Of a stretch of DNA of 64,000 nt, positions 1 through 7,995 are shown one piece after another. The stretch is from Actinoplanes nipponensis (GTDB lineage Bacteria; Actinomycetota; Actinomycetes; Mycobacteriales; Micromonosporaceae). The notes beneath the pieces were generated by a model. That model ran no database searches and was not told where the DNA came from. It was given only the letters and a program-made list of their open reading frames with translations. Location of the stretch: the NCBI RefSeq assembly GCF_016862275.1, contig NZ_BOMQ01000059.1, positions 62,001 to 126,000 of the forward strand. The letters are read 5' to 3'. The number at the start of each line of letters is the position of its first letter. Position 1 is the stretch's first letter. The position numbers were made by a program, and so were the translations under genes.

Positions 1-226
1 GGACCAACTCGGCGTAGAGGCCGCCGTCGGCCGCGAAGTTGATGTCCTCGAAGAAGACCCCGTACATGGTGTCGGCGATCTCCGGGCCGGTGGCGGCCGG
101 GGCGGCGGTGATCGTGTAGTCGGGGGCGGGCGCCGGGGCCTGGGCCAGGCCCGGCGTCGCGCCGCCGACGGTGGCGAGCAGCGCCGTCACGGTGGCCAGA
201 CCGAGCAGCGCGCGGGACGGGGACAT
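1..226 (-). CDS. Secreted GH51 alpha-L-arabinofuranosidase, N-terminal part
   Basis: Only the first 75 codons lie in the window; the gene runs off the left edge. The protein starts with a Sec signal peptide (basic SR, then a hydrophobic Leu/Ala/Val stretch ending near AQA). The mature part contains YGVFFEDINFAADGG, the conserved N-terminal signature of GH51 alpha-L-arabinofuranosidases, where the loop helps form the arabinose pocket. The enzyme should release arabinose from arabinoxylan or arabinan outside the cell. The ATG start fits the signal peptide; a LacI-type operator lies about 14 bases upstream. Catalytic glutamates are outside the window, so the family call rests on the N-terminal motif only. 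Confidence 0.82.
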   Translation of the reverse strand, partial: MSPSRALLGLATVTALLATVGGATPGLAQAPAPAPDYTITAAPAATGPEIADTMYGVFFEDINFAADGGLYAELV

Positions 227-239
227 CTGCGTCCTCCAA

Positions 240-253
240 TGTGAACGTTAACA
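240..253. promoter_or_regulatory. LacI-family operator before the GH51 gene
   Basis: TGTGAACGTTAACA is a 14-base inverted repeat with one mismatched pair and a central CG, the layout typical of LacI/CcpA-type operators. It sits just upstream of the arabinofuranosidase ATG, a position suited to repression. Which regulator binds is unknown. The LacI gene at 2826-3833 is a candidate, but its own upstream region shows a different motif (GGAA...TTCC). Confidence 0.6.
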
Positions 254-301
254 ACGCCGGCCCGATTATCACCGAGACATAACAGGCCGTCAATGCCCGC
301 G

Positions 302-1063
302 TTACCCGGGCCAGGCGCCCCGGGCGGCGTAGACGTCCCGCAGCACCTCGGGCCGGTCGGTCATGAGGCCGTCCACGCCGAGGTCCAGCAGCCGGTTCAT
401 CTCCCGCGGGTCGTCGATGGTCCACACGTGCACCTGCAGGCCGAGCCGGTGCGCGCGGGCCAGGAACCGCCGGTCCACGATCGGCAGCGGGCCGTGCCGG
501 GTCGGCACCTGGGCGGCGACCGCGGACGGCGGCAGCCGCAGCGGCGTGCCGAGCAGCGAGGAGACCCGCAACCGGGCCACCTCGCCGCGGCCCAGCGACG
601 TCGCGACCCGCGGGCCGGCCAGGGCGCGCAGCCGGGCCAGCCGCGCGTCGCTGAACGAGGCGAGCAGCACCCGGTCGGTCGCGGCGGCGGCCCGGACCGC
701 GTCGACGGTGGGCGCCACCGCCGGATCCGCCTTGACGTCGATGTTGAACCGCACCCCGGGCCAGGCGGCGAGCACGTCGTCGAGCCGGGGCACCGCCCCC
801 GCGCCGCCGATCCGCAGCGTCGCCAGGTCGGCCCAGCGCAGGTCGGCCACCCGGCCCGCCGCCCCGGTGAGCCGGTCCAGCGAGGCGTCGTGGAACACCA
901 CCGGCACGCCGTCCGCGGTGGCGTGCACGTCCGTCTCGACGTACCGGTAGCCCAGCGCGACCGCCCGGCCGAACGCCTCGGCCGTGTTCTCGTCGCCGTC
1001 GGCGGCGCCGCCCCGGTGGGCGAAGGCCAGCGGCACGGGCGAGTCCAGAAAGGTCAGAGGCAC
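302..1063 (-). CDS. Glycerophosphodiester phosphodiesterase
   Basis: Predicted 253-aa cytosolic GDPD that hydrolyses glycerophosphodiesters to glycerol-3-phosphate and an alcohol. Visible family motifs: AFAHRGG near residue 14 (catalytic His/Arg), the ENT triplet, the metal ligands in ETDVHATADG and the second His in VVFHDASLDR. The C-terminal VHVWTIDD and GVDGLMTDRP segments are also typical. The GTG start at 1063 lies 10 bases inside the upstream acyl-CoA dehydrogenase gene, so the two are translationally coupled. The reading frame stays open further upstream, but that part is only the shadow of the dehydrogenase. The length matches the short bacterial GDPD form without a signal peptide. 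Confidence 0.93.
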   Translation of the reverse strand: MPLTFLDSPVPLAFAHRGGAADGDENTAEAFGRAVALGYRYVETDVHATADGVPVVFHDASLDRLTGAAGRVADLRWADLATLRIGGAGAVPRLDDVLAAWPGVRFNIDVKADPAVAPTVDAVRAAAATDRVLLASFSDARLARLRALAGPRVATSLGRGEVARLRVSSLLGTPLRLPPSAVAAQVPTRHGPLPIVDRRFLARAHRLGLQVHVWTIDDPREMNRLLDLGVDGLMTDRPEVLRDVYAARGAWPG

Positions 1064-2808
1064 TCGTCGTCCAGGTCGGCGAGCAGGGTGTCGCCGCTCT
1101 CCAGCAGCTCGAACCAGGCCGTCGTGCGGGGCAGCTCGTGGGTGAAGAAGTAGCGGGCGGCCAGGCGTTTGCCGTCGTAGAAGGCGCCCGGCCGGTCCGC
1201 CGCCGCCGTCGCCTGCTCCATCCACATCCACGCGATCACCAGGTGGCCGGCCGCGTTCAGGTACGCCGTGGAGTTGGCCAGGGCGCGCTCCGGGTCGCCG
1301 TCCGACCAGAGCTTGCCGGTCACCTCGACCAGCCGCTCGCAGCCGGCCGTCAGCAGCTCGGCGTATCCGGCCAGCTCCGCCGGCGCCCGCCCGGCGGCCT
1401 CGCGCATCGTGCGGACCAGCAGCTTCAGCCCGGCGCCGTCCCGCATGACCACCTTGCGGCCCAGCAGGTCCAGGCCCTGGATGCCGTCGGTGCCCTCGTG
1501 GATCGGGTTCAGCCGGTTGTCGCGGTAGAACTGCTCGACCGGATACTCCCGGGTGTAGCCGTAGCCGCCGTGCACCTGGATGGCGTGGTCGTTGGCCAGC
1601 AGGCACCACTGTGACGGCCAGGCCTTGACGATCGGGGTCAGCACGTCCAGCAGCAGCGCGGCCTCGGCGGCCGCGGCGGCGTCACCGGTCTCCTGCTCGT
1701 CGACCAGCCGGGCGGCGTACAGGACCAGGGCCAGGCCGCCCTCGACGTAGGTCTTGGAGGCCAGCAGCATCCGGCGCACGTCCGGGTGGCGGACGATCGG
1801 CACCGGCGGGGCCGCCGGGTCCTTGCCGCTCACCGGGCGGCCCTGCAGCCGTTCCCGGGCGTACGCCAGCGCGTGCAGGTAGCCCGTGTAGCCCAGCGCC
1901 ACCGCGCCGGCGCCCACGCCGATGCGCGCCTCGTTCATCATCTGGAACATGTAGGCCAGCCCGCGGCCCTCCTCGCCGACCAGGTACGCCGTGCTGTCGG
2001 TGAACGACAGCACCGCGTTGGTCGTGCCCCGGAAGCCCATCTTGTGGTTCAGCCCGGCCAGCTCGACGCCGTTGCGCTCACCCACCCGGCCGTCGTCGCC
2101 GACCAGGTGCTTGGGCACGATGAACAGCGACAGGCCCTTCACCCCGGCCGGCGCCCCGGCCACCCGGGCCAGCACCAGGTGCACGATCGTCTCGCTCAGC
2201 TCGTGGTCGCCGCCGGAGATCCACATCTTGCCGCCGGTGACCCGGTAGCTGCCGTCGCCGGCCGGCGTCGCGCGCGTGGTGACGTCGCTGAGCGACGAGC
2301 CGGCCTGCGGCTCGGACAGGCACATGGTGCCGCTGAACCGGCCCTCCAGCATCGGCGTGACGAACCGCGCGACGTGCTCGGGCGCGGCGTGGGTCAGCAG
2401 CAGGTTGGCGTTCGCCATGGTCAGCAGCGGGTACGCCGAGGTGGCGATGTTGGCCGCCTGGAACCAGGCGAAGCACGCCCGGGCCACCACGTGCGGCAGC
2501 TGGAGCCCGCCGGCCTCGGCGTCCATCGACCCGGCGAGCAGGCCGGTGTCGGCGAACGCGGCCAGGGCCGCCGCGACCTCGGGGATGATGTGCACCCGCT
2601 CGCCGTCGAAGGTCGGTTCCTCGAGGTCGTTGCGCCGGTTGTGGGGGGCGAACTCCCGCTCGGCGATGCGCGCGGAGACCTCCAGGAACGCGTCGAACGT
2701 CTCCCGCGAGTGCTCGGCGAAGCGGGGCCGCGTGGTCAGCGCCGCGACGTCGAGCCACTCGTGGAGCAGGAACTCGAGGTCGCGCGGCGAGAGGATGCTG
2801 GGCATCAC
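1054..2808 (-). CDS. Acyl-CoA dehydrogenase (FadE/DmdC-like)
   Basis: 584-aa flavin-dependent acyl-CoA dehydrogenase of the large (about 600 aa) class with an extra C-terminal domain. It introduces an alpha-beta double bond into an acyl-CoA and passes electrons to ETF. Landmarks: the FAD/substrate segment MCLSEPQAGSSLSDV near residue 155, the WISGGDHEL segment, GFRGTTNA, and near the C-terminal half IHEGTDGIQGLDLLGRK, whose Glu is the usual catalytic base. The closest described group includes fatty acyl and 3-methylmercaptopropionyl-CoA dehydrogenases; the substrate cannot be told from sequence. Two consecutive ATG codons make the start ambiguous by one residue. It overlaps the downstream GDPD gene by 10 bases. 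Confidence 0.94.
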   Translation of the reverse strand: MMPSILSPRDLEFLLHEWLDVAALTTRPRFAEHSRETFDAFLEVSARIAEREFAPHNRRNDLEEPTFDGERVHIIPEVAAALAAFADTGLLAGSMDAEAGGLQLPHVVARACFAWFQAANIATSAYPLLTMANANLLLTHAAPEHVARFVTPMLEGRFSGTMCLSEPQAGSSLSDVTTRATPAGDGSYRVTGGKMWISGGDHELSETIVHLVLARVAGAPAGVKGLSLFIVPKHLVGDDGRVGERNGVELAGLNHKMGFRGTTNAVLSFTDSTAYLVGEEGRGLAYMFQMMNEARIGVGAGAVALGYTGYLHALAYARERLQGRPVSGKDPAAPPVPIVRHPDVRRMLLASKTYVEGGLALVLYAARLVDEQETGDAAAAAEAALLLDVLTPIVKAWPSQWCLLANDHAIQVHGGYGYTREYPVEQFYRDNRLNPIHEGTDGIQGLDLLGRKVVMRDGAGLKLLVRTMREAAGRAPAELAGYAELLTAGCERLVEVTGKLWSDGDPERALANSTAYLNAAGHLVIAWMWMEQATAAADRPGAFYDGKRLAARYFFTHELPRTTAWFELLESGDTLLADLDDECL

Positions 2809-2825
2809 CCCACCCTAATGTCCGC

Positions 2826-3833
2826 TCAGCCGCGGGGCGGGCGGGTGCTGTCCCGGACGATCAGCTCGGTGGCGAGCTCGATGCGGGGCGCCTGGATCTC
2901 CTCGCCCCGGGCCAGCCGCAGGATCGTCCGGGCGGCCAGCCCGCCCATCTCGGCCAGCGGTTGCCGCACGGTGGTCAGCGGCGGCGAGGCCCAGCGGGCC
3001 TCCGGCAGGTCGTCGAAGCCGACCACGCTGAGATCGTCCGGGACCCGCAGGCCGCGCTGCCGGGCCGCCTCGTGCACGCCCAGCGCCATCGTGTCGCTGG
3101 AGGCGAAGATCGCCGTCGGCGGATCGTCCATCGCGAGCAGCGAGGCCCCGCCGGCGAAGCCGGAGTCGTAGAGGAAGTCGCCCTGGCGGATCAGGCTCTC
3201 GTCCGGGGTGAGCCCGGCGGCCTCCAGCCCGGCCCGGTAGCCGTCGAGCCGGGCCCGGCTGCACAGCAGGTTCTTCGGGCCCGCGATGAAGCCGACCCGG
3301 CGGTGGCCCAGCTGCACCAGGTGCTGGGTCGCCGACAGCCCGCCGGCCCAGTTGGTCGCGCCGATGGTCGGCACGTCGACTATCGCCCCGCCGGCCGGGT
3401 CGATCACCACGACGGCGATGTTGAGCCGCTGGAGCTCCGCGTGCACCGGCGTGCTGACGTCGGATGTCACGAAGATCACGCCGTCGGAGGCGCGGGCGTA
3501 GAGATTTTGCAGCCACTGGCGGGTCGCGGTGCTGCGGCGGTGCACCGCCGAGACCACGGTGCCGACCCCGGAGCTGTGCATGACGTCCTCGACGCCGCGG
3601 ATCAGCTCGACCGCCCAGGGGCTGTCCAGGTCGTTGAAGACCAGGTCGACCAGGGCGGCCTTGCCGGCCTGCTGGCGCGAGGCGCGGCGGCGGTAGCCGT
3701 GCTGTTTGAGCAGGTTCTCGACGGTCTCGCGGGTCTGCGGCGACACGTCGGCGCGCCCGTTGAGAACCCGGGAGACCGTGGGTACCGAGACCCCGGCCTC
3801 GCGGGCGATCGCGGCGATGGTCACGCGGGCCAC
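2826..3833 (-). CDS. LacI-family transcriptional regulator
   Basis: 335-aa repressor. The N-terminus holds the LacI helix-turn-helix and hinge (VTIAAIAREAGVSVPTVSRVLNG, residues 4-26), followed by a periplasmic-binding-protein-like sugar domain (VDLVFNDLDSPWAVELIRGVE; SVVGFDDLPEARWASPPLTTV near the end). LacI members with this layout normally sense a sugar and repress nearby catabolic genes. It is divergent from the neutral ceramidase gene across a 124-base gap that carries GGAA/TTCC repeats. The ACAD-GDPD genes follow it in the same direction after 17 bases and may be co-transcribed. Confidence 0.95.
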   Translation of the reverse strand: MARVTIAAIAREAGVSVPTVSRVLNGRADVSPQTRETVENLLKQHGYRRRASRQQAGKAALVDLVFNDLDSPWAVELIRGVEDVMHSSGVGTVVSAVHRRSTATRQWLQNLYARASDGVIFVTSDVSTPVHAELQRLNIAVVVIDPAGGAIVDVPTIGATNWAGGLSATQHLVQLGHRRVGFIAGPKNLLCSRARLDGYRAGLEAAGLTPDESLIRQGDFLYDSGFAGGASLLAMDDPPTAIFASSDTMALGVHEAARQRGLRVPDDLSVVGFDDLPEARWASPPLTTVRQPLAEMGGLAARTILRLARGEEIQAPRIELATELIVRDSTRPPRG

Positions 3834-3845
3834 TGGCGTCTCCTC

Positions 3846-3878
3846 GGAAGTTTCGGATGCAGTTTTCGGAAGTATTCC
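3846..3878. promoter_or_regulatory. Putative LacI-type operator pair between regulator and ceramidase genes
   Basis: Two related sites occur in the divergent gap: GGAAGTTTCGG (3846-3856) and GGAAGTATTCC (3868-3878), the latter a perfect GGAA-GTA-TTCC inverted repeat; their starts are 22 bases (about two helical turns) apart. The first resembles the GAAA-N-TTTC sites known for actinobacterial xylan/cellulose LacI regulators. Autoregulation by the adjacent repressor is an inference. Confidence 0.5.
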
Positions 3879-3957
3879 ACATGCCTCGCCGGGAAAACAT
3901 GAAAGGTATTAACATCTGTCGATATCGATCGCCCTCGGTGTCCTCCCGGAGGTGCCC

Positions 3958-5973
3958 ATGCCCCGTCTCCTGGCCCCCCTCGCCGCCCTTCTCCTGCTGC
4001 TGCTCCCCGCCCCGCCCGCCGCTTCCGCGGCCGCCGCCGCCCCCGCCGGATACCAGGTCGGAGCCGGCATCGCCGACATCACCGCCGGCGTCGCCGAGGT
4101 CGGCATGCTCGGTTACGCCGACCCCGCCCAGACCACCGCGGGCCTCGCCTCGCGGCTCTGGTCCCGGGCCTTCGTCGTCGCCGACGGCGCCGGCGGGCGC
4201 GTCGCGTTCGTCAGCGCCGAGATCGACTTCGTCACCACGGCCGTGCAGGTCGAGGTGCTCCAGCGCCTCCGGGCCCGGTACGGCGCCACCTACACCGACC
4301 AGAACGTGGTGCTGACCGCCACCCACACCCACTCCGGGCCGGGCGGCTTCGACGATCACATCCTCTACAACCTCACCACGCTCGGCTTCGAGGCCCCCGT
4401 CTTCGAGGCGATCGTGGCCGGCATCGTCCGCTCGATCGACGCGGCGCACGCCGACCTGGCCCCCGGCGCCGTGAAGATCGCCGAGGGCACCCTGACCGGC
4501 GCCAACGTCAACCGCTCGATCGAGCCGTTCAACGCCAACCCGGCCGCCGACCGGGCCCGGTTCCCCGGCGCGGTGGACACCCGGATGACCGTGCTGCGCT
4601 TCGAGCAGGCCGGGCGCCCGATCGGGCTGCTCGACTTCTTCGCCACCCACGGCACCTCGATGACCCAGCACAACCACCTGATCAGCGCCGACAACAAGGG
4701 TTACGCGGCGCACGTGATCGAGGAGGAGGTCCAGGGCGTCGACTGGGCCCACCGCGGCGACTTCGTGGCGGCGTTCGCCCAGACCAACGCCGGGGACATG
4801 TCGCCCAACCTGCGCGGCGGCGGCGCCCAGGGCCCGACCGACGACGAGTTCGCCAACACCCGGATCATCGGCCGGCTCCAGGCCGACAAGGCGCGGCAGC
4901 TCTTCGACGGCGCCACCGAGGTGCTGTCCGGGCCGATCGTGGCCCGCGGGCGCTACGTCGACTTCTCCGCCGTGCCGGTGGCCGGCGCCTACACGCCCGA
5001 CGGCCAGGCGCACCGCACCTGCCCGGGGGCGCTCGGGCAGAACTTCACCGCCGGGGCCGAGGACGGACCCGGCCCGGACATCGTCGACGAGGGCGACCTG
5101 AACACCAACCCGCTGCTGCTGGTGGCCGGCATCGTCGTCAACCCCACCCCGGCCGCGGTCCGGGCCTGCCAGGCGCCCAAGGACGTGTTCCTCGGCACCG
5201 GCAGCCAGAACCCGCCCTGGACGCCGCAGGTCATGCCGCTGCAGGTGCTGCGGATCGGCCAGCTCGCCCTCACCACCGCCCCCGGCGAGTTCACCATCGT
5301 CGCCGGCCAGCGGGTCCGTGACGCGGTCGACGCGCAGCTGGCCGGCGTGACGACCCACCAGATCCTGGCCGGCTACGCCAACGCGTACGCCGGCTACGTG
5401 GCCACCCCCGAGGAGTACGACCTGCAGCACTACGAGGGCGCGGCGACCCACTTCGGCCGCTACACCCAGTCGGCGTACGCGCAGGAGCTGGCGAAGCTGG
5501 CCGCGGCGGTGCGTGACGGGCAGGCCACGCCCAGCGCCGTGCAACCGCCCTCGCTCACCCGGAACAGGATCAGCGTGCGGCCCGGCGTCGTGCTGGACAG
5601 CCCGCCGCTGGGCAAGTCCTTCGGCAGCGTGGTGACCCAGCCGGCGGCCGCGTACCCGCGCGGCGCCGAGGTGCGGGCCGACTTCGTGACCGGGCACCCG
5701 AACAACGACGTGCGCGACGAGGGCACGTACGTCGAGGTGCAGCGGCAGGTGGGCAGCGCCTGGGAGACGGTGGCCACCGACTCGCAGTGGCAGACGCTGT
5801 ACCGGTGGAAGCGGGAGTACCTGGGCGTGTCCACGGCCCAGATCACCTGGACCGTGCCGGCCGGCGCGGCGCCGGGCACGTACCGGATCGTGCACCACGG
5901 CGACGCCAAGGGACTGACCGGGACGATCAGGCCGTTCACCGGGACCAGCCGGTCGTTCACGGTCACCCCTTAG
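3958..5973 (+). CDS. Secreted neutral ceramidase
   Basis: 671-aa neutral/alkaline ceramidase, a zinc amidase that cleaves ceramide to sphingosine and fatty acid. A Sec signal peptide (MPRLLAPLAALLLLLLP...ASA) precedes the catalytic domain. The zinc-site motif TATHTHSGPGGF is near residue 120, the second His segment is FFATHGTSM, and GDMSPNLRG carries the nucleophilic Ser. The C-terminal 150 residues (VVTQPAAAYPRGAEVRADFVTG onward) form the Ig-like domain of this family. Total length is close to the Pseudomonas enzyme. I chose ATG 3958 because GGAGG lies at 3948-3952; a GTG two codons earlier overlaps that site. Bacteria rarely make ceramide, so the substrate is probably environmental sphingolipid. 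Confidence 0.95.
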   Translation: MPRLLAPLAALLLLLLPAPPAASAAAAAPAGYQVGAGIADITAGVAEVGMLGYADPAQTTAGLASRLWSRAFVVADGAGGRVAFVSAEIDFVTTAVQVEVLQRLRARYGATYTDQNVVLTATHTHSGPGGFDDHILYNLTTLGFEAPVFEAIVAGIVRSIDAAHADLAPGAVKIAEGTLTGANVNRSIEPFNANPAADRARFPGAVDTRMTVLRFEQAGRPIGLLDFFATHGTSMTQHNHLISADNKGYAAHVIEEEVQGVDWAHRGDFVAAFAQTNAGDMSPNLRGGGAQGPTDDEFANTRIIGRLQADKARQLFDGATEVLSGPIVARGRYVDFSAVPVAGAYTPDGQAHRTCPGALGQNFTAGAEDGPGPDIVDEGDLNTNPLLLVAGIVVNPTPAAVRACQAPKDVFLGTGSQNPPWTPQVMPLQVLRIGQLALTTAPGEFTIVAGQRVRDAVDAQLAGVTTHQILAGYANAYAGYVATPEEYDLQHYEGAATHFGRYTQSAYAQELAKLAAAVRDGQATPSAVQPPSLTRNRISVRPGVVLDSPPLGKSFGSVVTQPAAAYPRGAEVRADFVTGHPNNDVRDEGTYVEVQRQVGSAWETVATDSQWQTLYRWKREYLGVSTAQITWTVPAGAAPGTYRIVHHGDAKGLTGTIRPFTGTSRSFTVTP

Positions 5974-6010
5974 CGGTCGTACCCGCCGGTGGTGTGACCC
6001 GGACGACGGA

Positions 6011-6043
6011 ACGGCGCTCGCGTCCTCGAGGCGCGAGCGCCGT
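6011..6043 (+). terminator. Strong hairpin terminator after the ceramidase gene
   Basis: A perfect 12-base-pair stem (ACGGCGCTCGCG and its complement) closes a 9-base loop. It lies 37 bases after the ceramidase stop and only 11 bases before the next start codon, so it should isolate the following gene transcriptionally. Confidence 0.8.
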
Positions 6044-6054
6044 TAGTCAACGTT

Positions 6055-7884
6055 GTGCGTAATAACCGAAATAGCCTGAAATCCGCAGTGCGCCGGCTGG
6101 CTCTCGTCGGCGTCTCCACCGTCGTCGTCGCCGTGGGCGGCGCCGCCCTCGCGGAGGTCGTGTCGGGCCGGCCGTCGCCGTCGCCGTCGTTCAACGGCCC
6201 GGTGTACGCGATCGCCCACCGCGGCGAGGTCGTCTACGTGGGCGGCAACTTCACCGGCGCCCTCGTGGCCGGCAAGATCGTCGCCCGCCAGCGGCTGGCC
6301 GCGTACAACGCGTCGACCGGCGCCCTGCTCGACTGGAACCCGGGCGCCGACGCCACCGTGCGCGCCCTCGCCGTCGCCGGCGCCACCGTCTTCGCCGCCG
6401 GCGACTTCGGCCACGTCGCCGGGGCGACCCGCGACGCGGTCGCCGGCGTCGACGCCACCACCGGCCGGCCGACCGCCCTCAAGCACACCGTCCTCGGCCA
6501 GCCCAACGCCCTCGCGGCCGGCAACGGCCGGCTCTACCTGGCCGGCCGGCTCACCGCGGTCGACGGCACCCCGCGGGCCAACCTGGCGGCGTTCTCGCTG
6601 ACCACCGGCGCGCTCGACGCCTGGGCGCCGACCACCGACGACACGGTCAACGCGCTGGCCGTCAACGGCGCCCGGGTCTACCTGGGCGGCCGCTTCCACA
6701 AGACCAACGGGGTCAGCTCGACGCTGCGGCTCACCGCGGTCGACGGCGTCACCGCGGCGCTGGACAAGAGCTTCCTGCCCAAGCCCGTCTCCCAGGTCTT
6801 CGCCCTGGCCACCGACGCCAACGGCGTGTACGCCGCGCTCGGCGGCCAGGGCGGCCGGGCCATCGCCTACACGTTCGCCGGCGCGGCCCGCTGGACCCGG
6901 GTCTTCGACGGCGACGCGCAGGCGATCGCCACCCTCGACGGCACCACCTACGTCGGCGGGCACTTCGACAACGCGTGCACGACGACCAACAACGGCATCC
7001 AGGGTCTGTGCACCGACGGCTCCGTACCCCGGGTCAAGCTCGCCGCGGTCGACGGCGCGGGCAACCTGACCGGGTGGGCGCCGCAGGCCAACGGCGTGGT
7101 CGGGGTCCGCACCATGGCCGCGAACCCGGCGCTGGGCCTGCTCGGTGTCGGCGGCGACTTCACCACGATCGCCGGCACCGCGCAGAAGCGGTACGCCGCG
7201 TTCGGCGCCCCCGCCACCGCCCAGCGGGTGCCGCCGGCCCCGCCGTCGCCGTACGTGGCGTCGTACAACTTCGACTCCACCGTGGCCGACGGCACCTTCG
7301 ACGACGGCTCCGGCAACGGCCACCTGCTCCGGACGCTGGCGGTCAACGGCGGCGCGATCACCAGGGTGGCGCACGGCGCCGGCCAGGGCGTCACGTTCCC
7401 GCCGAAGTGCGCCGGCACCGACTGCCCCCGGGTGGTCCTGCAGGCCGCCGACGGGGCCGACCTCAACCCGGCGGCCCGCAACCTGCGGTTCGGCGCGGCG
7501 GTGCGGCTGTCCCCGGCCGAGACCTCGACCGGCGAGAACGTCATGCAGAAGGGCTACTCCACCGTCGGCGGCCAGTACAAGCTGCAGGTCGACGGCGTCT
7601 CCGGCAAGCCCAGCTGCGTGCTCAGCGACAAGACCGACCCGGCCATCCACGTGGCCAAGACCCCGACCTCGATCTCCGACGGCTCGTGGCACACCCTGGA
7701 GTGCCGGCGCGCCGGCACCGCCCTCACCATCGTGGTCGACGGCCGGGCGGGCGGCAGCGTGACGGTGCCGGCGACCCTCGAGGTGGTCACGTCGCAGCCG
7801 CTGAGTCTGGGCGGCAAGGGCACGGGCGTCAACAACGACCAGTTCCACGGCAGCCTGGACGACGTCTGGATCGCCATCGGCTGA
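6055..7884 (+). CDS. Secreted beta-propeller protein with C-terminal LamG-like domain
   Basis: 609-aa exported protein of unknown function. A signal peptide (basic RNNRNSLKSAVRR, then VGVSTVVVAVGGAALA) is followed by repeated blades with the pattern V-Y-V/L-G-G-x-F (VVYVGGNFTG, RVYLGGRFHK, TYVGGHFDN, LLGVGGDFTT), characteristic of delta-60/PQQ-like propellers. From about residue 400 a concanavalin/LamG-type jelly roll begins (YVASYNFDSTVADGTFDDGSGNG ... LDDVWIAIG), usually a carbohydrate-binding fold. The GTG at 6055 has no Shine-Dalgarno sequence and sits 11 bases after a terminator hairpin; a leaderless transcript is likely. GTG 6088 is an alternative but would remove most of the basic signal-peptide region. 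Confidence 0.82.
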   Translation: MRNNRNSLKSAVRRLALVGVSTVVVAVGGAALAEVVSGRPSPSPSFNGPVYAIAHRGEVVYVGGNFTGALVAGKIVARQRLAAYNASTGALLDWNPGADATVRALAVAGATVFAAGDFGHVAGATRDAVAGVDATTGRPTALKHTVLGQPNALAAGNGRLYLAGRLTAVDGTPRANLAAFSLTTGALDAWAPTTDDTVNALAVNGARVYLGGRFHKTNGVSSTLRLTAVDGVTAALDKSFLPKPVSQVFALATDANGVYAALGGQGGRAIAYTFAGAARWTRVFDGDAQAIATLDGTTYVGGHFDNACTTTNNGIQGLCTDGSVPRVKLAAVDGAGNLTGWAPQANGVVGVRTMAANPALGLLGVGGDFTTIAGTAQKRYAAFGAPATAQRVPPAPPSPYVASYNFDSTVADGTFDDGSGNGHLLRTLAVNGGAITRVAHGAGQGVTFPPKCAGTDCPRVVLQAADGADLNPAARNLRFGAAVRLSPAETSTGENVMQKGYSTVGGQYKLQVDGVSGKPSCVLSDKTDPAIHVAKTPTSISDGSWHTLECRRAGTALTIVVDGRAGGSVTVPATLEVVTSQPLSLGGKGTGVNNDQFHGSLDDVWIAIG

Positions 7885-7891
7885 CCACGGG

Positions 7892-7921
7892 CCCGCCGCA
7901 CCCCACGCGGGGTGCGGCGGG
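7892..7921. terminator. GC-rich terminator after the beta-propeller gene
   Basis: CCCGCCGCACCCC pairs perfectly with GGGGTGCGGCGGG around a four-base loop, 8 bases past the stop. There is no long T-tract, as is usual in high-GC actinobacteria. It lies between convergent genes. Confidence 0.75.
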
Positions 7922-7960
7922 GCCGTGGCCTACGGGCGCGGTGTCACGGCGACCGCGGGC

Positions 7961-7989
7961 CCCTGCGGCTGGGGATGGAAGCCGCAGGG
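7961..7989. terminator. Second hairpin, serving the minus-strand glycosidase gene
   Basis: CCCTGCGGCT and AGCCGCAGGG form a perfect 10-bp stem with a 9-base loop, immediately beyond the stop codon of the minus-strand gene at 7996. Together with the hairpin at 7892 it separates two convergent genes. Confidence 0.7.
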
Positions 7990-7995
7990 ACCGGG

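Noticed and set aside
302..1609. Long minus-strand frame of 435 codons over the GDPD region
   Set aside because: Only the last 253 codons match GDPD; the upstream part is a shadow of the acyl-CoA dehydrogenase gene.
2815..5898. 1027-codon minus-strand frame
   Set aside because: Low-complexity Gly/Arg/His-rich translation antisense to the ceramidase gene and LacI-gene promoter; no domain, only a GC-driven open frame.
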